The notes under the pieces: generated by a model
What the model was told of the DNA's origin: nothing
The model's database searches: none
What the model saw: the letters and a program-made list of their open reading frames with translations, nothing else
Assembly: GCA_009746045.1 (NCBI GenBank)
Contig: RPFO01000199.1
Span: 1,079,898 to 1,114,636, forward strand
Source of the DNA: Mesostigma viride
Taxonomy: Eukaryota > Streptophyta > Mesostigmatophyceae > Mesostigmatales > Mesostigmataceae
Length of the DNA: 34,739 nucleotides
Direction: 5' to 3'
Shown: piece by piece, positions 11,801-20,800 of the stretch
How positions within the stretch are numbered: position 1 is the stretch's first letter
Layout: the number at the start of each line of letters is the position of its first letter
Translations under genes and position numbers: made by a program

Positions 11801-14800
11801 TAGTGACCGTGACAGTGACCATTACCGTTATAGTGACCGTTACAGTAACCATTACAGTTACAGCGACCATTCCAGTAACCATACCGTGTAGGGCTGTGTT
11901 ATAGGGCTTTCATGCAAAAGGCCTAGCGGCGATGCACAGGTGTTGAATCCGTAAATGGTGTGATAACTGTTGCCCGTTACTACTAGTGCACTGTATGTCT
12001 GTCCCATTACTGCCATGGTACTATGGAACTGCCGGTAATTAATTAATCTCGTGTCCCCGTTGGGGGACCACGGAGCACTGAATTCCCCAATATAAGATAT
12101 AGTGGACATCTCCCCAAGACGTCAATATGTACATGTATGTCCACAGCTAGTCTAAAATATGGGCCTCAAGTGAGTCCTCGAGCTAATCTTGCACGCAAAC
12201 CATGCCTACCATGCTTTTTATATTTCCTAGGACCCACAGTTGGGGGGTTGCAGTCTTTGACAATGTCCGCCCAACTCTGCTTATCCTGCATATCCGACCA
12301 AATCTGAGTAAGAGGGGTTAAGCGGATGACACCAACAGCGTCTTTGCTCTGCATGTCAGCTAAAATCATGTCGCAGTATGTCCAATGTTGGCCACCGCAT
12401 CGCCTAACCATGGCAGGGCCTGACCATGTAAGAAGATATCTCCCGGGCTGGCCAGTCCGCAAGGAACCAGCAGGGTCCCTCATCTGTATCGACCTGATTA
12501 GTACGGGCTAGATGGCCAGCAAACTGTAGTCTACACTGCCTAATATCAGACGCACGGGGCATCCCATCATACAACGCCGCCAAGTGGCGGTGTTCGCCGT
12601 ACTTCACCCCCAAGATATACTTAAGCATCCTAGTAACTGTTCCATTCAATTTGGACTGCAGATGTTCAGTTAGTGTCCAGGCTTCCGACCCATAGGTCAG
12701 AATAGTAAGAACAAGAACCTTCAAAAGGTCCCATTTCTGGCCAGCGCCCAGGTCCTTGGCGTGCCACACTCTGTCTAATTTACGCAAAGTCCATGCAAGA
12801 CCTATGCGTGTGTCGATGTCATCCTTGGTGCTAGGAAGCCGACTGCCGGTGATTATGTGTGCGCGCTACTAGCGTGGATTTGCCAGAGGCCACTCTCTGC
12901 CTCCATTTTTCCACCCGCCTTCTGACAGTACTTCATTCTCATCTAAGCTCGACGTCGGTGGTTACACACATCATTCCGCATCAATATGAAGACGAAGTGA
13001 GTTTATAGAGACGAATGATACACTTATGACCCGTGCTGGCTTCTCACTAGTCTAATCAAAATCATTACAATTATCATGAAAACATGGAGTTGTATTTGTT
13101 GTTCTCCAGGGCAGAGGTGACCAGCGGCAGGCAGCAGCCTGAGGCCGATGACGGCGCGGTGGAGGTCGCCTACACACCGCTGCACGGCGTCGGAGGGGAG
13201 CTGGCCGCCCGTGTGTTTGCAGCGCACGGGCTGAAACCATTCCATCGAGTGGAGGAACAGTTCCGGTGCGTGCCGTTGTCCGCCTCCCACGCTGTGCTTG
13301 ATGGCCTCCCACGTTGTGCTTGATGGCCTACCACATTGTGCTTGATGGCCTACCACGTACTGCTTGGTGGCCTCCTGTCTCTGTCACCATGTCCTGAGTG
13401 ATGTCTTTTTAATTGAGGGATGCCGACCTATGGACCCCAGCCATCAACGTATCGGATCCGAAACATCTTTTGCAGAACGATGAACAAGTGACGGTCCTTC
13501 CGGGACACCTTGCGCTTGCCTTCTTCTCTCAGTGCAGGGTTTAAAGGCACTTTGGTTAGGCGAAGCACTGCACAGCAACATCGTTGCCTCTGGGGTGAAG
13601 CCGTGCAACCATGCTTGTGATGCAAGGAACCCTCCCTCCCTCACCTGGCGGTTAGGGGTTGAAGATTCCTTCATCAGGGACCCACGTGAGGCTATCGCGT
13701 GCGTGGATGTATGGTTCAGTCATTGCGCTTGTCCGTGCAAGTTATGTTGCCCTGCATGCTGGCCTGCTAGAGGACCTGGTTCCCTATCTCGTGTGACAAA
13801 CGGGGTCTGCTTGGGGGCGTGGTCAGTAGAAGAGACCAGTGCATGTCGTGGGCATAATCATGACGGCACCAGGATGTGAATTAACGGCTCGATGTGGCAG
13901 CAACTGCTGGGTGCCCCACCCTTGCTGCGGGTGACGTGTGATGGTGGCCCACCCTTGCTGCGGGTGACGTGGCATGGTGGCCCGACCTTGCTGCGGGTGA
14001 TGTGTGATGGTGGCCCCACAGGCCGGACCCTGAGTTCCCGACCGTCGTCTTCCCGAACCCAGAGGAGGGCCCAGCCACTTGGGCACTGGCTCTCGCCACG
14101 GGGGACACGTACGGCTGCCAGCTGGCACTGGCTAACGACCCGGATGCCGACCGGCTGGTGAGCGGCAGGCGGGCAGCCAGTGCCCAGTTGGGGTGGGGGT
14201 GGGGGTGGGGGCGGGGGCGGGGGCGGGGGCGGGGGGCGGGGGCGGGGCGGGGGCGGGGGGGGGGGGGCGGGGCGGGGGCGGGGCGGGGGCGGGGGCGGGG
14301 GCGGGGCGGGGGCGGGCGGGGGGCGGGGGCGGGGGCGGGGCGGGGGCGGGGGCGGGGGCGGGGCGGGGGCGGGGCGGGGGCGGGGCGGGGGCGGGGGCGG
14401 GGCGGGGGCGGGGGCGGGGGCGGGGCGGGGGCGGGGCGGCGGGGGCGGGGGCGGGGCGGGGCGGGGGCGGGGCGGGGGCGGGCGGGGGGGGCGGGGGGGC
14501 GGGGCGGGGGCGGGGGCGGGGGCGGGGCGGGGGCGGGGGCGGGGGCGGGGCGGGGGCGGGGCGGGGGCGGGGGCGGGGGCGGGGGCGGGGCGGGCGGGGG
14601 GGGGTGGGGTGGGGGTGGTGGGGTGGGGGTGGGGGTGGGGGTGGGGGTGGGGTGGGGGTGGGTGGGGTGGGTGGGGGAGGGGGAGGGGGGGTGGGGTGGG
14701 GGGTGGGGGGTGGGGGGGGTGGGAGCGGTAGGGGAGGGGGGTGGTGGTGGAATATTGGCTAGAGGTGCCGGGTGGAATATCAGCTAGATGCTGGCGCTTC

Positions 14801-17800
14801 CGCACCACCACGACAACCCTTACTGAGCCTACCTTCACTTTTGCGTCTCGTGTAGGCATCTCATGTGCCTGTCGCACTGGTGTTGCTGGCTACCCATGGA
14901 GGCGTGGAACCCTGGGATCACATCCCATGCGCTATGATAGGGATGCTACAGTAAAACATTGGACCGGTTAGTTTCCAGCATTAGCTTCCCCCGCAAACCG
15001 CGTCGTAGGGTTCACCTTTTTGTCCCGACATGCCCGTCAGCCATATCGAGCTACCTCATGGCCTCGTGTGCACAAACGAGTGAGTCCCACCCCTACCCCC
15101 ACTCCTCCCACCCCATGCCATAATTGATGCCACCCGTACAACACCCTCGCATAATGTCCCAAACAACCACCCGACAGGCGGTTGCGGAGCGCGGCAATGA
15201 CTTCCCAGGGGGGGAGCAGGGAGGCGCGGCGAGCGGGAGCCAGTTTGTCTGGTCGGCGGGCGGGCGGCCGTGGCGCGTGTTCAGCGGGAACGAGATCGGC
15301 ATCCTGCTGGCGCACTTTGTGTGGACAAGGTTCCGTGAGGCAAACCCCCAGGTAGGCAGCAGGGGGGATCCATGTGACATACGGGCGGAGACAGTGTTTG
15401 TTTGTTTATTTACTTTAGAGGGTAAGTGTTTGATGACGACGCAGCAAGGATTTTCAAGTAAACAGGGGGTTGAAGTGCATTTGACATGCAAGGCTGCGAG
15501 GTTGTGGTTATGAACAACAGCGTGGATCAACATCTCAAACGCCAAGGTCCACGGACGAGCCAGCAGATGAATGTCTCCGCTGAAGCATAGCAGCGGCTCA
15601 TGATCCGATGGGATGTAGGCGGACATGCATGTGGACGCATCAGCGGGTATGGAATGATGTGATGGACCCGTCTCGGCAACCAAGTCAGACGCTGCCTACT
15701 TCAGCAGGTGAAACATGGTTGGCATACGTCGCAAGGGTGGTGCGCTCACAGTACATACACATCCTCGACGTGGGTGGTAAATGGGGAGGGGAGAAAGGCA
15801 GCAGGGCCTGAGGACAGACCGATTCTTCCAATCTGCTCCCAAGCGTCGCCTGCACCAGATGGCCTTGCGCGTTCATGTGAGAGTCACTTGACCCAGGGTC
15901 CTGTGTGAGTTGGGTTATGTCGCCGCCGATTCTCATCGATCCGCTTCCATGTCGCCTCCCCCTTCCCCCCACCTATCTACCCCCGCCGCATTGCCACTGC
16001 CAGGTGTCGCCGCAAAAGGTGGCCATGCTCTCGACAGCGGTCTCGTCCAAGATGCTGGCTGCCATGGCCGCGGTGGAAGGGTTCACACACGTGGAGACGT
16101 TGACGGGGTTCAAGTGGCTGGGCAACCGAGCGGTGGGTGCCCGGCGGGGGAGACAGCGATGGCAAACACACAAGTATGTGTGTTCTATGCTGAGTGTGCC
16201 CTGAGTGTAGTTTGCTCTTAACCCTGCCCGCTGATAGAAGAAGAATCGGAGGGGTTAGAGATGGGTCCGGGGGAAGGAGAAGTGAGGGAGCATATGGAGG
16301 AGAGAGGGAGGGAGGAACGCAGGCTAGGCAGGCAGGGAGACGGTGGGGGTGCGGCTGGGAGGGAGAGGAGGGAGGGAGGGAGGGAGGGAGGGAGGGAGGG
16401 AGGGAGGGAGGGAGGGAGGAGGGAGGGAGGGAGGGAGGGAGGGAGGGAGGGAGGGAGGGAGGGAGGAGGGAGGGAGGGAGGGAGGGAGGAGGGAGGGAGG
16501 GAGGGAGGGAGGGAGGGAAGGAGGGAGGGAGGGAGGGAAGGAGGGAGGGGAAGGAGGGAGGGAGGGAGGGAAGGAGGGAGGGAGGGAGGGAGGGAGGGAG
16601 GGAGGGAGGGAGGGAGGGAGGGAGGGAGGGAGGGAGGGAGGGAGGGAGGGAGGGAGGGAGGGAGGGAGGGAGGGAGGGAGGGAGGGAGGGAGGGAGGGAG
16701 GGAGGGAGGGAGGGAGGGAGGGAGGGAGGGAGGGAGGGAGGGAGGGAGGGAGGGAGGGAGGGAGGGAGGGAGGCGGATGGTATTTGAACCTATCAAGCAG
16801 TTTGAGGAAGATTTTGTGCAAGCCATGCACGATTTCGTAAGAGGATGCGGGTCTTACTGCTGTACACTTGTGGAAGCACCAAGAACAGCCAGGTGATCTG
16901 ATTAATGTTGTGTGATCGGCAACGGAACTCTTTCTTTGGTTGGTGATGATTACACCAGCTTCGTGACTAAGGTTTGATATCCCACGCGCCGCATCGGGGG
17001 GGTTATGATTCTCAGAAAGCATAAAGAAACGTCTTCTTTATTATTCACGTTGGTTGCTGTTGCGCATCGTCTTCGTCTTCGTTGCGCATATAAATATATT
17101 GCACTCGGCACCTTCGTGCGTCTTGCAGAATATCCTACGTGGACTTGCATTCTCTGTAGTTCAGTGAATGCCACGTATTAGATACTTCCAGAAGGTTCCG
17201 AGGTTTCTACTTATATCAGTGGCCGCTAGTCGGCTCAGTCCTCTTGACAGGACTACACCGGCGCTAGGTTACCCGGTGAGGTGGAGGCTTGGGAACGCAC
17301 ACACGCTATATGTGGCGTTATCCCATTGGCTAGTACTAGAGAAGTACAGCCATTGGTCCAATACTACAATAAAGTATATTGTAGTAATCTGTACTAGATC
17401 CTCTATCTCTGACGACCCATGAGGACCCTAGATGGATCTCCAACCAACTAAACTTTATCAAAGTGGCTAATCTTTGCTTGGTTGCATGCACTGCCCATTG
17501 CCTCCCTATGGCATTCGTTTTGCTCTTACCCACCACTCTGATCTCCCACGCCCACCTCAGGTGGAGCTGGAGGCTCAGGGTTACACTGTCCTGTTTGCGT
17601 TTGAGGAGGCGATCGGTTTCATGTTCGGGCAGCACCTCAAGGTATGTCTGGTGTCCTAGGACAGGCATGTAGTAAGTGACCACAGTGTACATTCACTAGG
17701 ATAGGGCCTCCATGGGGCGCTGGGATAGGAAAGCATTTTCTGGCTCCAACAGGCAGGGCATGAAGGTCAGCTCGGATGCTGGTTGGCTCACGGTTTTTGG

Positions 17801-20800
17801 CGTAAGATATGAAATGTTTATTCATTACAGTCACCACAAAAGCCGTTCCACCTCTCCAGGGTCTGTAGCGGCACTCGGTGCCCTATAGTGACGGCATCTC
17901 CCGTTGTACCTGTTCTCAAGGGCTTCCATGCCAGCAATAGTAGGGATGGGACGCGTCGCCCGCAAGGGTAGGGGTGGGATGCGTCGCCCGCGAGGGTGGG
18001 GGTGGGATGCATCGCCTGCGAGGGTGGGGGTGGGATGCGTCGCCCGCAAGTGTGGGGGTGGGATGCATCGCCCGCGAGGGTGGGGGTGGGATGCGTCGCC
18101 TGCGAGGGTGGGGGTGGGATGCATCGCCCGCGAGGGTGGGGGTGGGATGCGTCGCCTGCGAGGGTGGGGGTGGGATGCGTCGCCCGCGAGGGTGGGGGTG
18201 GGATGCGGAGCCAAGCATTATGCCGGTTGATGTGGCAGTCAGGAATGGCTTGGCACTCACTTGTGTTGGGCCGCTCCCCTGGCTAGCGTGTGTGCTGAAG
18301 GCACCGGGGAGTTAAGGCTGAAGCCACTGGCATTCCTACCAGCTGAAACCATCAAAGAGTGGAGTAGATGTATCTGTTGCACGGCTTGCCAAGAGCAACT
18401 GTCCGAGCTATGCGCTGCTTGAAGAGAGCAATGTGGTTAGGGTGTAACTGCAATACTGCTGGTGACTATTCTGAGGGAAATGGTCTTACAGATTTCCTAT
18501 TCTACCTTAGTGGCAGTGTGTAAAGATGGTTGCATCGTCATCACTGTAACATGAGCATCCGGTGGCTTCCATGGTACACTACCCTGCCAAAGTATGCTAT
18601 ATTGTGTATACTCTTTTTGTTTTCAGATTATTCAACAGTATAGTTATGTTTGCTTTGGATCTATCAAGTAGGGATGCTTTAGACATTTGGTGTGGACGCA
18701 GCGTACATGACGGCTTTGTGTTGCTTGCACGAACGCTTGTCTGCATAGAGCCACATACTATGTATAGCCTACGATTGGTTACATCTGTTGGGTGTCCCAG
18801 CAGCTAATAACAGGCTCCCGCATGCTTGTGAGTGTAAAACATGACGGTGCCACTGCCATTTGGCCACTGCGCCGCCACCACACCGCCTGCATACTGCCAC
18901 TATGCCACTACGTTGCCACCAAATCGAGCTGAGCCAGGACAAGGATGGCATGGCGGCAGCAGCCGTGTTCACGCTGATGGCGGGCTACCTCCGGCGGCAG
19001 CACGGGCGCACGGTGGCACAGCATCTCAACTGGTTGTACTCGCGGTACGGTGTTGCAAGCCCTTAGCGCCTCACACCAGCAATGGGCAAAACAGTGACGT
19101 GCACAGTGTTGTGCTTTTACTACATGTAATGAAGGGGGTTGGGGGGAATCTGTGCTTGATTGGTATTGCAGTTTTTGAAACCTTGCCACGTCTTACCACC
19201 CGCGGAGGCAGAATTTCTTTCATGAGCTGTTAAGTGGTTCGTTGTGAATCCCAGAAAAACCCGTCATCCCTTTACAGAGGCACAATCCCCCCTCTCCCCT
19301 CCCCCCACCTTTCGTCATTTTTCTATCGTGTGAGTGCGGACGAGAGGGCAAGGGCTTGTGAGAAGGGCTTCACCAGCTTGGTTTCCACAGCGGACGGTGA
19401 CTAGGGTTCTGTGGCTTGCAGGTTGTGCGGATGCTTGCAGTTCAGCACATTTGTTCTGCTGTGGAATGTACCTTCCATTTTGCTACCTCCACATTAAAGT
19501 CAGCCCATCAGCTTATTGTTGTGCGTCAGTTCTCATGCTGGTATGTCAATGGCATCCATACCAAGGGCATTCGTGCTGGTAGGCCCATGGTACCCCCAAG
19601 TAGACACGGGTGCAACGCTCAGCGCGACAACTCAGGATGTGATAGTAAGACTTTAACCACTGCACTGCCATGCCCCTTTGCACTTCCGCGCCATGCACTT
19701 GGCGTTGACCGCCTGCCCAGGTACGGCTACTTTGAGTGCCGGCAAGGCTACCTGCTGTCGCCGTCCCCTGCCCAGACCAGCGCCATGTTTGACGGGCTGA
19801 GAGCGGTATGTGGTGCCGCGGTAGGGATTGAACTGGAAGTCAACAACGTCCACTTCTTGGTCAATTTTGAGACGCCTACAAGAGCATGTGGAGTAAAGAG
19901 TATATTACGATGCAAACGAGAATATAGTATACGCCTACAAGAGTATGTGGAGTAAAGAGTATATTACGATGCAAACGAGAATATAGCATACGCCTACAAG
20001 AGCATGTGGAGTAAAGAGTATATTACGATGCAAACGAGAATATAGTATACGCCTACAAGAGCATGTGGAGTAAAGAGTATATTACGATGCGAACGAGAAT
20101 ATGGTATACGCCTACAAGAGCATGTGGAGTAAAGAGTATATTACGATGCAAACGAGAATATAGTATACGCCTACAAGAGCATGTGTAATGTATTCCAGCA
20201 AGACAATGCCTCTTGTGTCCGGCTGTGGCCAATGGTTGAGGAAACTACTGGGAGAGCTCCCCATCCCTTCTCCCTCCTTGTGCTGTCCCCTTTGAGTGCC
20301 CCCTAATGTCCGGCTGTCGTGAGTGCTGATAACACATGATGCGGCTTGAGCGTATCCGGTGGTACTGTCACTACTATGATTAAAATGAGTATACCACTAC
20401 GACTACGAAAACATGTAGATGTGGAATAAATATGCTCATTTCAGCCAGTCGGGATGCTTCGTAGGGTCACTATTCTCGACTCTCCCCTGAACTTCCCGCA
20501 TTCCCATTCCTCTACCTTTCCTTAGACGCACATACTACCCCTAGGTCACATGGACTCTTTCACTAGTAGTATGCCTTTTTAGCCCCCACATGCACCCACA
20601 CGCACACGTGCACACGACACGCACAGACTGGCGCCACCCCGCATGCCTCTATTGATCTCTCTCGGCTGCTCTCGCTTGCCGTCCCTGCTGTGCTGGCCGC
20701 TCTGGTCCGTCCGTCCCCCCCCCCCGGCCCCTCTTTTCCTTGCCCTTCCCCTGGTTCTGGCCACGCGCTGGCAGGGAGGCACGTACCTGAGCTCGCTGGG

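Noticed and set aside
13858-14877. 339-aa proline-rich minus-strand ORF and plus-strand glycine-rich ORFs
   Set aside because: Translation of the G-run array in intron 10; it overlaps PGM2 exon 10 antisense and has no non-repetitive conserved part.
16194-17022. GGRE and PPSL repeat ORFs of about 165-230 aa
   Set aside because: Artefacts of the ggga tract, which is within intron 12.
17831-18315. ORFs rich in [14 protein letters not shown] or its antisense
   Set aside because: Shadows of the 28-bp minisatellite in intron 13.
19806-19955. Open reading continuing past PGM2 exon 15
   Set aside because: It runs into the 59-bp minisatellite and lacks the GGTYL segment supplied by exon 16.
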